Positions 1 to 8,250 are shown, numbered from the stretch's first letter. The stretch: 64,000 bases of DNA from an uncultured Verrucomicrobiota bacterium (GCA_903907995.1 CAIVQH010000011.1:1-64000); one strand, 5' to 3'. Numbers and translations: made by a program. Notes: generated by a model not told the origin, from the letters alone.

Positions 1-73
1 GGCCTTTGCGGGTCAGTTCGGTGAGCTGGTCGCGTTCCGCCCCGGTCAGCGTCACTCGGTATCGATTGGCCAT
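1..73 (-). CDS. IS630-like transposase, N-terminal edge (partial)
   Basis: Only the first 24 codons are in the window, reading leftwards off the edge from an ATG at 71-73. The peptide begins MANRYRVTLTGAERDQL, which resembles the start of IS630-type transposases, where a short leader precedes a helix-turn-helix region. The catalytic domain lies outside, so neither intactness nor element ends can be judged. The 147 bases between this start and the PIG-L gene contain no recognisable gene. The identification rests on a short stretch and is tentative. Confidence 0.5.
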   Translation of the reverse strand, partial: MANRYRVTLTGAERDQLTELTRKG

Positions 74-220
74 GCCCCGAGCAAACCCCCGCCACTCGGC
101 CGAAGCAATGCGAAATAAAATGTGTTACACGATACTAGTCGGTTCGACCGCTCGGACAAGAATCCTCCGCTACCCCGTTCAAGGGACAACGACGGACGGG
201 TGACGACTGTGTAAACAGCG

Positions 221-1078
221 TTATCCGAGCAAGGTAGCCGGATTCTCACCGATCGCCAGTGTGCGGCCTCCGGCGAAGGATTCTTCCACCTTCCCGCCGC
301 GCCACACCCGCTGCCGGTAGAGCGTCGCAAAGCCGAAATCCGGCGCCGCCCCGCCCTGGCCACCGACCAGTTCGCTGCCCCGGCGCACGTTGTCCTGCAT
401 CCAGGCGGGCAGCAGCAGGTGGAAGGGGTTCCGGCGTACCTCGCCCACGTGGAACGAGGTGCCGGTGACTTGGTCGGTCAGATTCTCCGCACTCACCTCG
501 ACCATCAGGTTGGGCCGGGTCATCTGGCCCCAGTACTCGGTTTCCACCAGCGCGGTGGTGAAGTCCGCCGGCAGCGAGGCGAGCGCATCCATCACAAGGA
601 AGTGCGTGCCGATATGCGTGCCGTTCCAATCGTGCTCATGGGGGAAGAAAATCGCGCGCGGCCGCTGCACGGCGAGGATGTCCGCGATGGTCCGCACCAT
701 GCCCTGCCAATGGGCGGGATCTTCCGCACGGCACTTCGGCGTCACCTTTTCGAGGCCGGCCGGCGCCGTCTGCACGAGGCCGAAACCGATGTAGTGGCAG
801 GCCTCTTTTAGCTCAGTGAGCCGTTCCGCCTGGCGGGCGCGGTTGCTGCCCTGCGTCACCGCCACGTTCACCACGTTCCACGCGCATTCCCGGCGCAGGC
901 GCAGCGGGAGGGCTCCGATGATGCATTCGTCATCCGGGTGGGGTGAAAAGACCAGCACGGTCGGCGCACCGGGGGCCACCGGCGGGTTGACGGCTGGCGC
1001 GAACCCGCCGAGCGGATGCCCCTTCCCTTCACGGAAGTGGCGGGCGTATTCGGCGACGAGGTTCGCGTACGGATTCAT
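221..1078 (-). CDS. PIG-L family deacetylase (LmbE-like)
   Basis: 285 residues. The family removes N-acetyl groups from GlcNAc-type sugars or small thiol precursors using a zinc ion. The diagnostic PHPDDE motif is at about residues 46-51, and a second metal-binding region with several histidines (FPHEHDWNGTHIGTH) follows in the middle. There is no signal peptide, so it is probably cytoplasmic. The substrate cannot be read from sequence; in this phylum such proteins often accompany sugar catabolism. It stands alone: the neighbouring acyltransferase is 45 nt upstream on the same strand and could be co-transcribed. The ATG start and length fit the family. Confidence 0.85.
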   Translation of the reverse strand: MNPYANLVAEYARHFREGKGHPLGGFAPAVNPPVAPGAPTVLVFSPHPDDECIIGALPLRLRRECAWNVVNVAVTQGSNRARQAERLTELKEACHYIGFGLVQTAPAGLEKVTPKCRAEDPAHWQGMVRTIADILAVQRPRAIFFPHEHDWNGTHIGTHFLVMDALASLPADFTTALVETEYWGQMTRPNLMVEVSAENLTDQVTGTSFHVGEVRRNPFHLLLPAWMQDNVRRGSELVGGQGGAAPDFGFATLYRQRVWRGGKVEESFAGGRTLAIGENPATLLG

Positions 1079-1123
1079 GCGTGGGGCGAAGATAGACGGG
1101 GGCCGGGGCGCGGGGGAATCCCG

Positions 1124-2224
1124 TTATTGGGGAGGCACGGTGTCGGCTTGTTCAGCCCGAAGCCGGGCCCGCCAGCGCAGGAAGGGCTTTTCGAGGAGCT
1201 GCTGCGAAATCCAGGCGGCGACGAAGTTGCAGAGCAGGTTGAGCGGGAAGAGCCCGCTCCAGGTCTGGTTCATCGTGGTGAGAAAGGGCTGGTTCCACAC
1301 GTAGAGGCTGTACGAGAGCCGTCCCAGCCAAGTCATCGGGCGGGTGTTCATCAGCCGCCCGGGCAGGCTCTGGGCGTGGGTCACACACCAGACCACCACG
1401 AGGCAGATGCCGGCGGTTTCCAGCAGCGGGCCCACGGTGGCGTAATAGTAACCGCGCAGCCACTGGCGCAGGTGCGGTGAAACCAGCAGCACAAAGACGG
1501 CCGCCAGCAGGACCCAGCGTCCCGAGGGCAGCGGCAACCGGCCGGTGCCGCCCCGAACCCGTGGCCACAGGGCCAGCAGGCAGCCGGCGATGATCGGGTC
1601 CGACGCTGTGTGAAACATGATGCTGATCAGCGGGCGGGCGGCCGGATACAGGAAATAGGTGGCAATCCGCACCAAGGGCAGCAGCGCCAGCGCGACCACG
1701 CAGGCCCGGGTGGCGCGGCGGATGCCCAGCCAGCCGAGCAGCGCCGGCCACAGCAGGTAGAACTGCTCCTCGACCGCCAGCGACCAGAAGTGGCCGAGAT
1801 ACCACTCCCCATCGTCATGCCCCGCCCCCAGCACGAGCTGTTTGTAGTTCCAGAGGAAGGTGCCGGCGGCGAGGAACTGCTTCGCTCCGATGAGGACCAC
1901 CCCGGCCAGGGCGAGCATGCCCATCACCAACAGATAGCCGTAGAAGACCGGAAAGATGCGCAGCGCCCGGCGCAGGTAAAAGGCCCGCAGGTCGATGCGG
2001 CCCGCCGTGTCCAGCTCCTGCAGCAGCAGCTGCGTGATGAGGTAGCCGCTCAGGACGAAGAACACCATCACCCCCAGCGACGCATTGTGCAGGATCGGGT
2101 CCAGTACGTAAGGAATCCGCCAGCCGGCCGGCAGTGTGGCGAGGCTATGGCCGCAGAGGACCAGGAGGATCGACACCGCGCGCAGCCCGTCGAGCGAGGG
2201 GATCCGGCGAGGTTCGCTGTTCAC
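1124..2224 (-). CDS. Membrane acyltransferase, acyltransferase 3 family (OafA/YrhL-like)
   Basis: 366 residues with about ten hydrophobic segments. The N-terminus carries the typical family opening (IPSLDGLRAVSI) followed by the conserved His in the first membrane span (LVLCGHSLA, around residue 26). This family transfers acetyl or other acyl groups across the inner membrane onto extracytoplasmic glycans such as O-antigen, exopolysaccharide or peptidoglycan. It lies immediately upstream of the PIG-L deacetylase on the same strand, so the two may modify sugars in opposite directions; that pairing is inference. A repeat hairpin lies about 105 nt upstream of the start. Acceptor and acyl group are unknown. 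Confidence 0.85.
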   Translation of the reverse strand: MNSEPRRIPSLDGLRAVSILLVLCGHSLATLPAGWRIPYVLDPILHNASLGVMVFFVLSGYLITQLLLQELDTAGRIDLRAFYLRRALRIFPVFYGYLLVMGMLALAGVVLIGAKQFLAAGTFLWNYKQLVLGAGHDDGEWYLGHFWSLAVEEQFYLLWPALLGWLGIRRATRACVVALALLPLVRIATYFLYPAARPLISIMFHTASDPIIAGCLLALWPRVRGGTGRLPLPSGRWVLLAAVFVLLVSPHLRQWLRGYYYATVGPLLETAGICLVVVWCVTHAQSLPGRLMNTRPMTWLGRLSYSLYVWNQPFLTTMNQTWSGLFPLNLLCNFVAAWISQQLLEKPFLRWRARLRAEQADTVPPQ

Positions 2225-2328
2225 CGCGCGACGCTAGCGGGCGGCGCTGGTGCGAGGCAATCCCGGCGACGAAACGGCGGGTGAAAATACAAAGTCAAAG
2301 CACGATTAACAGCCGTGGCCGTCACTTC

Positions 2329-2399
2329 GGTGTCCTAATCGTAATCTTCATCATAATCATAATCTCTCCGTCTTCCGCGATGATGATGAAGAAGGCACC
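2329..2399. repeat. GATTA-hexamer hairpin repeat, copy A
   Basis: An imperfect inverted repeat bounded by GGTGTC on the left and GGCACC on the right. The left part is made of TAATC-type hexamers (CCTAATCGTAATC), and the right part of GATGATGATGAAGAA. It is related to copies at 6096-6151, 11105-11187 and 59681-59749. It lies in the 307-bp gap between the acyltransferase and ABC ATPase genes. The remainder of that gap holds no gene that I can support. Confidence 0.6.
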
Positions 2400-2458
2400 G
2401 CGCCACTGCCGGCTTGCCAGATCAGGCCCGTCACGCCTCACTCATGGCCGTAATTACT

Positions 2459-2571
2459 GGGCCAGCCCGTTTCCTTACTCATCACACTCCCGCGCAACGG
2501 GGTTGACGGTTCCGGCACGCCGATGCCCACACTATTGTGGCGTGTTCGGGACGGGGAATACGGGCTGGCCC
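2459..2571. repeat. Nested inverted repeat overlapping the ABC ATPase 3' end
   Basis: A perfect 12-nt inverted pair, GGGCCAGCCCGT (2459-2470) and ACGGGCTGGCCC (2560-2571), encloses a second pair, CACGCC (2517-2522) and GGCGTG (2539-2544). The right arm and inner stem lie at the last codons and stop of the ABC ATPase gene, so the final residues of that protein seem to be encoded by the repeat. Confidence 0.5.
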
Positions 2572-3494
2572 GAAATGCCTGCCGGTGACGCGAACGGCTC
2601 TTTGACCGTCTCACGAAACCAGTCCACAAAAAGTTCCTCCAGCGTCAGCGGGAACACGTTCACCCGCACGCCGGGCAGCGCCCGCACCCCGTCGAGCTGC
2701 GCCTCATCGCTCACCCGTGCCAGGGCCGTGACGACCGGGCCTAGCGTCTGCGACTTCAGCGCACCGGGAATGGCGAAATCCGGCGGGGCGAAATGCTCGG
2801 CAAAGACGACCTGCACACGGCGCATGGTGCGCTGCCAGTCCTCGACCGCGCCCTCCGCCACGATCCGGCCCCGGTCCATGATCCCGACCCGCGTGGCCAG
2901 CCGCTCCAGATCGCCGAGGAGATGCGTGGAGAGCAGGATCGTGCAGCCACCCCCGCGCATCAGCACGTCGATCAGGCACGAGTTCAGCTCCCGGCGGGCG
3001 ATGGGGTCGAGGCCCGCTGCCGGTTCATCGAGCAGCAGCACCTCGGGCCGGGTGGCCAGCGCCACGGCGAGCGCGGCAAGGCGCTGGTTGCCGCCGGAAA
3101 GCTTGGAAATGGACAGGTTCAGCGGCAGTTCCCAGCGGCGGGCGTGCTCCTTGAGCAGACTGTCATCCCAGGTCTCGTAAAAGTGGGAGCAGTAGCGGCC
3201 CAGGTCGGCCAGGGTCATCCAGTCCGGCACCTGCTGGCCCTGCGAGACGTAGGCCACCCGTTGGCGATGCTCGCGGGTCGCCTCCCAGAGGTTGAGCCCC
3301 AGCACGCGGGCCTCGCCGGCGTCGGGCCGGAGCAGTCCCATGAGGAGCTTGAGCAGGGTGGTTTTGCCGGCGCCGTTGCGTCCGATCAGCCCGTAAACCT
3401 CCCCGCGCGCCACTTGGAGGTCACAACCGCTTACGGCCACGGTGCCGTTGCGGAAGGCCTTGTCCAGATGGCGCGAGAAGATGACCGGTTCCAT
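2532..3494 (-). CDS. ABC transporter ATP-binding protein (YtrB/CcmA type)
   Basis: 320 residues from the chosen start. It has Walker A (GRNGAGKTT), a signature loop (LSGGNQ) and Walker B (VLLLDEP) in canonical order, followed by a roughly 100-residue C-terminal extension of the kind seen in export-type ATPases. The start at 3494 is chosen because an excellent Shine-Dalgarno sequence, AGGAGGAG, lies just before it; a longer in-frame start upstream would run into the gntR stop. It directly follows the GntR-type regulator, the arrangement known for ytrA-ytrB cassettes that respond to cell-wall antibiotics. No permease gene follows, which is unusual. The last residues overlap a repeat. Confidence 0.9.
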   Translation of the reverse strand: MEPVIFSRHLDKAFRNGTVAVSGCDLQVARGEVYGLIGRNGAGKTTLLKLLMGLLRPDAGEARVLGLNLWEATREHRQRVAYVSQGQQVPDWMTLADLGRYCSHFYETWDDSLLKEHARRWELPLNLSISKLSGGNQRLAALAVALATRPEVLLLDEPAAGLDPIARRELNSCLIDVLMRGGGCTILLSTHLLGDLERLATRVGIMDRGRIVAEGAVEDWQRTMRRVQVVFAEHFAPPDFAIPGALKSQTLGPVVTALARVSDEAQLDGVRALPGVRVNVFPLTLEELFVDWFRETVKEPFASPAGISGQPVFPVPNTPQ

Positions 3495-3498
3495 GGGT

Positions 3499-3506
3499 CT
3501 CCTCCT
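3499..3506 (-). promoter_or_regulatory. Strong Shine-Dalgarno site fixing the ABC ATPase start
   Basis: In complement the bases read AGGAGGAG, four bases before the ATG at 3492-3494. This selects that ATG over the in-frame upstream start at 3539. Confidence 0.7.
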
Positions 3507-3513
3507 GTTTTGG

Positions 3514-3960
3514 TCAGCGCCCGCCGCTGACGACGGCAAATTTCACCGGTGTCTCGTCGGTGGCCTTGTCGTTCGACAACGCGCCCAGTTCCTCGCGCAC
3601 CACGTTGATTACCTTGGGGGTCGGCACCTGCATCTGCGTGGCCTCGACGGCCAGCAGCTTGGCGGAGCGCCGCAGGGCGTCCCCCTGCTCGGCGGAGGTC
3701 AGTGCCGGTGCTTGGGCGGAGACAAACGCCCCCTTGCCGTGGCGCTTCTCGATCACGCCCTCGCGCTCCAGCTCGGTGTAGGCCTTGACGACCGTGGTGG
3801 GGTTGACCGCCAGGGCGGCCGCCAGCTCACGGATCGAAGGAATCTGGTCCCCCGGTCGCAGCGTCCCGCCGGCGACGTAGTATTTGAACTGGTCCATCAT
3901 CTGGCGATAGACCGGAACGCCGGAACGCTCATCAATCTGGAGGTGCAGCCTTGGGCTCAT
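3514..3960 (-). CDS. GntR family transcriptional regulator (YtrA subfamily)
   Basis: 148 residues. The N-terminal winged helix-turn-helix of the GntR type is clear (GVPVYRQMMDQFKYYVAGG, then PGDQIPSIRELA and NPTTVVKAYTELEREG). The C-terminal part is only about 70 residues, which is the short effector region of the YtrA subgroup rather than the large FadR or HutC type. YtrA-type repressors usually control the ABC transporter encoded next to them and themselves. Here the ABC ATPase starts 19 nt downstream, so one operon is very likely. An inverted repeat immediately upstream of the start may be its operator. Confidence 0.9.
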   Translation of the reverse strand: MSPRLHLQIDERSGVPVYRQMMDQFKYYVAGGTLRPGDQIPSIRELAAALAVNPTTVVKAYTELEREGVIEKRHGKGAFVSAQAPALTSAEQGDALRRSAKLLAVEATQMQVPTPKVINVVREELGALSNDKATDETPVKFAVVSGGR

Positions 3961-3963
3961 AAG

Positions 3964-3979
3964 AAAAACGGCTGTTTTT
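3964..3979. promoter_or_regulatory. AT-rich dyad before the GntR gene, possible operator
   Basis: AAAAACGGCTGTTTTT is a perfect 6-bp inverted repeat with a 4-base spacer, ending four bases before the regulator's start codon. GntR-family repressors bind such dyads and commonly autoregulate. Because it lies in the leader it could alternatively form an mRNA hairpin. The functional role is inferred. Confidence 0.4.
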
Positions 3980-4157
3980 AGTTTACGGGTGTATGATGAC
4001 AGCCAAACATTGCCGAGTCAATCTGATTCGGAACGTGGCCGGTCATGGGCGCCCGATTTTCAGGCGACCCGGTCATCACCACACACGGGGGTAGCCGCCG
4101 GTTGCAACTTTCGCCGCCGTCCGGTTGCCGAAAAGCCTGGGTCGGTGAATTACCACG

Positions 4158-5165
4158 TTACCGGGCCGGATCGACGGGTTTGCGGAAGTGCTTCTTCACG
4201 TAAAGCATGGAAGCCACCAGTAGAACCTCCATGAACACCATCCAGCCGATCATCAGGGGTTGGCTGATCTTGCCCATGGCGCGCATCTGCTCCAGTTGCT
4301 GCTCGGGGAACCCCATCAGGCGGTACATTTCCGTCATATCCTGCCGCAGATAGGTAACCACACCGGAAATCAGCATCAGCGTGAAGCTGAGCAGGGTCAC
4401 CCACCAGCCTTTGGGGTCGAGCCGGTAAACGGCCCAGGCCGAGTAGGCCGTGACCACGGCACTCGCCAGGTAGAAGAGGGAGCCGGGCAAGCCGCTCAGA
4501 TACACCCCGAAAAAAGGCATCACCCCGCGATACGCCACCGGCATCAGGAGCAGCATCGGCACGCTGATGGCCAGCCATACGCTGATCGTCAGCACCGGCA
4601 CCGGGCACCGGTCGGTCCAGCGCTCGACCGGATCACGGGCCTCACAGGTCGCCTTCACATGCCGGCTGCGATAAAACAGCACCCAGATTCCCGGGAGCAC
4701 GATGAAGATCACTCCCATGATGAGGAACACGAGGCCCATGACCAGGGGCATGACGCCGGGCGGCAACTGCGGCTGACCAGCCGGCTGGTTGGCCAGTATG
4801 CTCTCCATGACGATGGGTATGGTGATCACCATGAAGGCCATCGAGATCACGCCCATGAGCAGCCAGCTGCCGGCGAGGATCAGCAGCAGCGTCCGGGCCC
4901 AGCGCCGCGCCATGATGGAGCCGTAACCCAGCCAGACCATCACGACGGCCATCATCCCGTAGAGGCCCGCCGCAAACGCCGCCGACTGATAATTGGGCGG
5001 GATTCCCGTCGTCTTTGCCGCCGTCGCCTGCCCGGCAACCATCAGCGGGATCAACAGCGCGCACAGCCCGCCCAGCAAGATCGTGGCGACCCCGAACAGG
5101 GTCAGCCCCGTGGTGCGGTCCTTGTAATGGGTCGCGGCGGGAGAAAGGGGGAGGATTTCGATCAT
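4158..5165 (-). CDS. Uncharacterised multi-pass membrane protein
   Basis: 335 residues with about eight hydrophobic spans (roughly residues 23-45, 60-83, 90-115, 140-165, 200-222, 230-252, 257-276 and 305-325). No catalytic motif is recognised. It lies 197 nt upstream of the GntR gene on the same strand. Because the GntR/ABC-ATPase pair lacks an obvious permease, this protein is a candidate partner, but it does not resemble known ABC permeases and the gap argues for a separate transcript. I do not assign a function. Confidence 0.7.
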   Translation of the reverse strand: MIEILPLSPAATHYKDRTTGLTLFGVATILLGGLCALLIPLMVAGQATAAKTTGIPPNYQSAAFAAGLYGMMAVVMVWLGYGSIMARRWARTLLLILAGSWLLMGVISMAFMVITIPIVMESILANQPAGQPQLPPGVMPLVMGLVFLIMGVIFIVLPGIWVLFYRSRHVKATCEARDPVERWTDRCPVPVLTISVWLAISVPMLLLMPVAYRGVMPFFGVYLSGLPGSLFYLASAVVTAYSAWAVYRLDPKGWWVTLLSFTLMLISGVVTYLRQDMTEMYRLMGFPEQQLEQMRAMGKISQPLMIGWMVFMEVLLVASMLYVKKHFRKPVDPAR

Positions 5166-5351
5166 GGCCTGCCGTTATCTGTAATCACTAAACACCGTTC
5201 CTGCCGATTCGGCGCAAGAATATTGGCAGGCCGGGAGCGGGCGGGGGCATCCATGACAACATGGTCAGCGCGGATTCCGGGCGCGTGGTGGGGCGAGCGT
5301 CCCCGCGAGCCGGGCCGCCCCAGGTCAAGGCCGGGGTGGACCAGCCGGCCG

Positions 5352-6014
5352 TCAGTGGCGGCGGCGCAGCCCGGCCCAACCGAGCAAACCCGTCGCGGTG
5401 ACCGCGGCCCAGGCCAGCATGGAGGGTTCGGGGACGGACGTCGTGCTGACCGTCACCAGATAATTGTCCACCCCGCTGACCGTCACGGTCGGTCCCCCGG
5501 CGACGGTTGTGGCGGAATACCCGAACGTGAACGGCAGGCTGAGATCCGGATGGGCCGCGCCGCCGACTTCGGTGAAGTCACTCGCCGTCAGGCCGCTGCC
5601 GGAGTCAGTGATCCAGCCGCCACCACCGAGGTGTGACACCACGTCCGCAAGATAATAATGGTCCAGCTGGGTGATCAACAACCCATGCTCGATCGCAACC
5701 CCGCTGGCGGCGTTGATGTTGAAGTAGTCGAAGCTGAAGCTGATCGAGGCGACCGGTCCATCAATCGACGGTACATAGACGAAATTCTTCCCCACATCGC
5801 CCACGGTGAACAGGCCGCCGGCATTCTCGATCAACTGGCGGTAAGCCCCCGGATTGCCGCCGGTGAGTGCCTGGGAAGGCGTCACTCCGGTGCTTCCCGC
5901 CACCACGTTGGCCGACCAGTCAAAGTCCGAAAATTCCGTGTCGGAAAAGGTGAAGAGGCTCGCCGAAGCGGCAAACGGGATCAGGGAAAGCAGCACCAGC
6001 GGGAGGGATTTCAC
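5352..6014 (-). CDS. PEP-CTERM sorting domain protein
   Basis: 220 residues from a GTG start. A hydrophobic signal peptide (VLLSLIPFAASASLF) begins right after the start. The C-terminus has the full PEP-CTERM signature: a VPEPS motif, a short hydrophobic span and a basic tail (LRRRH). Such proteins are exported and then processed by exosortase, commonly in exopolysaccharide-producing bacteria; no exosortase gene is in this window. The mature part has no recognised fold and is rich in Gly, Ser and Thr. The frame stays open to 6224, but that extension passes through a palindromic repeat and gives a low-complexity Asp/Asn/His string, so I reject it and use the GTG at 6012-6014. Confidence 0.8.
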   Translation of the reverse strand: MKSLPLVLLSLIPFAASASLFTFSDTEFSDFDWSANVVAGSTGVTPSQALTGGNPGAYRQLIENAGGLFTVGDVGKNFVYVPSIDGPVASISFSFDYFNINAASGVAIEHGLLITQLDHYYLADVVSHLGGGGWITDSGSGLTASDFTEVGGAAHPDLSLPFTFGYSATTVAGGPTVTVSGVDNYLVTVSTTSVPEPSMLAWAAVTATGLLGWAGLRRRH

Positions 6015-6095
6015 GGACTTGCCAATATCGCAGCCGTTACGGGCAGTCAAGCTGGAGCTGGCTCTGGTGGCGGCCGTTCCCGCGTCATCATCTTC

Positions 6096-6151
6096 ATCCT
6101 GATCGTAATCGTAATCTCCGGAGGTGGGATGATTATGATTACGATTAGGAT
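6096..6151. repeat. GATTA-hexamer hairpin repeat, copy B
   Basis: Left arm 6096-6116 and right arm 6131-6151 are inverted copies matching at 19 of 21 positions, separated by 14 bases. The right arm reads GATTATGATTACGATTAGG, a six-base periodic sequence. It lies about 80 nt upstream of the PEP-CTERM start. The flanking part of this 293-bp gap shows no other feature that I can support. Confidence 0.75.
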
Positions 6152-6307
6152 TGAGAGTAAGAGTTCGAATAGCCCTCAGCCTGGCCAGCTTTGCGACCCA
6201 AATGACCTTCCCGGGCGTAATCACGGTGAGACCGGAAATTCCGGTCGGACCCGGGATACGGCCCTTGCCCTATCGGGGTGCCGCTGCTCTGTTAGTCTCT
6301 GCCGAAC

Positions 6308-8041
6308 ATGAAACGCCTCCTGCTTCCGCTGCTTTGCGCCGTCTGCGCACTGTCAGCTGCCGCCCAGCAGATTCCAGTGGTCGAGAAGACGCTGCCCAAC
6401 GGCTTCAAGCTGCTGCTCGTCGAGCGACACGAATCGCCCAGCATCACCGGCGGCTGGGTCGCCCACGTCGGCAGCGCCAATGAGCGTCCGGGCATCACCG
6501 GCATCGCGCACCTCTTCGAGCACATGATGTTCAAGGGCACGCCCACCATCGGCACCAAGGACGCCAAGCGTGACCTTGAGATCCTCGCCGAGCAGGAGCG
6601 AGTCCGGGACGGGATGCGCGCGGAGGAGGCGAAGATGCGCGACGCCTGGCGGCGCGGCGAACTGGCGGACGTCACGAAGCCCGAAACCAAGACGGAGCGC
6701 TGGAAGGAGCTGGAGGTGGAGTTCAAGAAGCTCATCGACGCCGAGCGGGAGGTGCTGGTGAAGAACGAGTTCGACCGCGTGTACACCACCGCCGGTGCCT
6801 CGGGCATGAACGCCTTCACCACCGAGGACCTGACCGGCTATTTCATCAACGTGCCCGCCAACAAGCTGGAGCTGTGGGCCTGGATGGAGAGCGAACGGCT
6901 GTTTCACCCGGTGTTCCGCGAGTTCTACGCCGAGCGCGACGTGGTGTTCGAGGAGCGGCGGATGCGCACGGAGTCCACGCCGCTGGGCAAGTTCGCCGAA
7001 GAGTTCAACTCGATGTTCTGGGAGGCGCATCCCTACCACTGGCCGGTGATCGGCTGGCCGAGCGATATCCCGGCGATTTCCAAGAAGCAGGCCGACGAAT
7101 TTTACGCCCTCTATTACCAGCCGCAGAACATCACGATCATCCTGGTCGGCGACTTCAAATCCGCCGACGCCGAGGCGATGGTGACCCGCTACTTCGGGCG
7201 CATCCCCAAGGGCACCCAGCCACCGCCCGATGTGGGCACGCTGGAGCCAGAACAGCTCGCCGAGAAGCGCATGGACGCCGAGGCCGAGACGAATCCGCAG
7301 GTGGACATCCTCTGGCACACGGTCGGCTTTGGCCACAAGGACAGCTACGCGCTAGACGTGCTGCAACAGATCCTCTCAACGCGTACGGGCCGGCTCTACA
7401 AGGGCCTGGTGCTCGGCCGGCAGGTCTCGACCGACACTTACGCGAGCCAGAATTCGCAGAAATGGGGCGGCGCCTTCAACGTCGGCGGCGAAGCCAAGGA
7501 CGGCAAGACTCCGGCCGACGTCGAAGCGGCGATCTACGAGGAGCTGGACCGCCTGAAGAACGAGCCGGTGCCGGCCGAGGAATTGCAGAAGGTGAAGAAC
7601 CAGTTTGCCGCCGCCGAATACCGCAAGCTCTCGGCGAATTTCCCCATCTTCATGCAGGTGCTCCAAAGCGAGGGCGAAGGCGGCTGGCGCGAGGTCAATG
7701 AGGCCGGCCCAAAAATTCAGGCCGTGACCGCCGAGGATGTGCAGCGCGTGGTGAAGAAGTATTTCACCAAGGAAAACCGGGCGGTGGCCACCTACCTCCG
7801 CAAGGCCGGCTCCGCCGCGAAAGACGAGGACCCCGACCTCGCCGGCCTGAGCGCCGAGCAGAAGCCGGTCGTCCACCGCATCGCCGAGTCGCTCAAGTCC
7901 GAGACGGATGCTGCGAAACTCAAGGAGGCTGCGGCCAAGATGGAGGCGCAGGCCGCGAGCGGCGACCCGAAGCGCCAACAGTTGCAGAAGATCATTCTGA
8001 AGAAGGTCCAGGAGCGCATCGCGGAGCTGGAGAAGAAGTAA
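6308..8041 (+). CDS. M16 family zinc peptidase, catalytic subunit
   Basis: 577 residues with a cleavable signal peptide (about residues 1-20). The inverted zinc motif HLFEH is at residues 68-72, and the distal metal-binding glutamate is in the VVFEER segment near residue 215. Between them is a charged, probably helical insertion of about 70 residues, known from one M16 subfamily. The second M16 domain follows, and the C-terminus ends in a Lys/Glu/Ala-rich region that may form a coiled coil. It is probably periplasmic and degrades peptides together with the zinc-free M16 homologue two genes downstream. A tight cluster (5 nt and 12 nt gaps) suggests one operon. Confidence 0.92.
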   Translation: MKRLLLPLLCAVCALSAAAQQIPVVEKTLPNGFKLLLVERHESPSITGGWVAHVGSANERPGITGIAHLFEHMMFKGTPTIGTKDAKRDLEILAEQERVRDGMRAEEAKMRDAWRRGELADVTKPETKTERWKELEVEFKKLIDAEREVLVKNEFDRVYTTAGASGMNAFTTEDLTGYFINVPANKLELWAWMESERLFHPVFREFYAERDVVFEERRMRTESTPLGKFAEEFNSMFWEAHPYHWPVIGWPSDIPAISKKQADEFYALYYQPQNITIILVGDFKSADAEAMVTRYFGRIPKGTQPPPDVGTLEPEQLAEKRMDAEAETNPQVDILWHTVGFGHKDSYALDVLQQILSTRTGRLYKGLVLGRQVSTDTYASQNSQKWGGAFNVGGEAKDGKTPADVEAAIYEELDRLKNEPVPAEELQKVKNQFAAAEYRKLSANFPIFMQVLQSEGEGGWREVNEAGPKIQAVTAEDVQRVVKKYFTKENRAVATYLRKAGSAAKDEDPDLAGLSAEQKPVVHRIAESLKSETDAAKLKEAAAKMEAQAASGDPKRQQLQKIILKKVQERIAELEKK

Positions 8042-8046
8042 GCCCG

Positions 8047-8238
8047 ATGAAATATGAACCAAATGCACCCACCGCCAAGATTTGGCGGGTGTTGCTCGGT
8101 ACTGTTGGAGTGCTGTTGGCCTTATTGGGCATTTCTAAACTTACCGGAACAATAACCCTTGCAGGAGTCTGCAATCTGGTCGCTGCCACCTGCTTGATCG
8201 TGCTCGCGGTGCGCGGCCGTTCGTTTTCCTCGACTTAA
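8047..8238 (+). CDS. Small two-span membrane protein between M16 genes
   Basis: 63 residues with two hydrophobic segments (about 14-32 and 38-56) separated by a short loop. The start lies 5 nt after the upstream peptidase stop, preceded by a purine-rich stretch (GGAGAAGAAG), and the gene ends 12 nt before the next peptidase gene, so it is probably translated within the operon. Codon use is less GC-rich than in its neighbours, suggesting either a recent acquisition or weak constraint. I recognise no family. It may be a membrane partner of the peptidase pair, which is inference. Confidence 0.6.
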   Translation: MKYEPNAPTAKIWRVLLGTVGVLLALLGISKLTGTITLAGVCNLVAATCLIVLAVRGRSFSST

Positions 8239-8250
8239 TCCATTTTCCCC

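Noticed and set aside
5281-5316. A GC-rich palindromic stretch (GGGGCGAGCGTCCCC and flanks), with a similar GGGCGAGC block near 13010
   Set aside because: It may belong to a repeat family, but the shared part between the two places is too short to support a repeat claim from this window alone.
4260-5636. A long open frame on the plus strand opposite the 8-TM membrane gene
   Set aside because: It is antisense to a well-formed membrane protein, very rich in His, Arg, Gln and Gly, and has no domain. Long antisense frames are expected in GC-rich genes.
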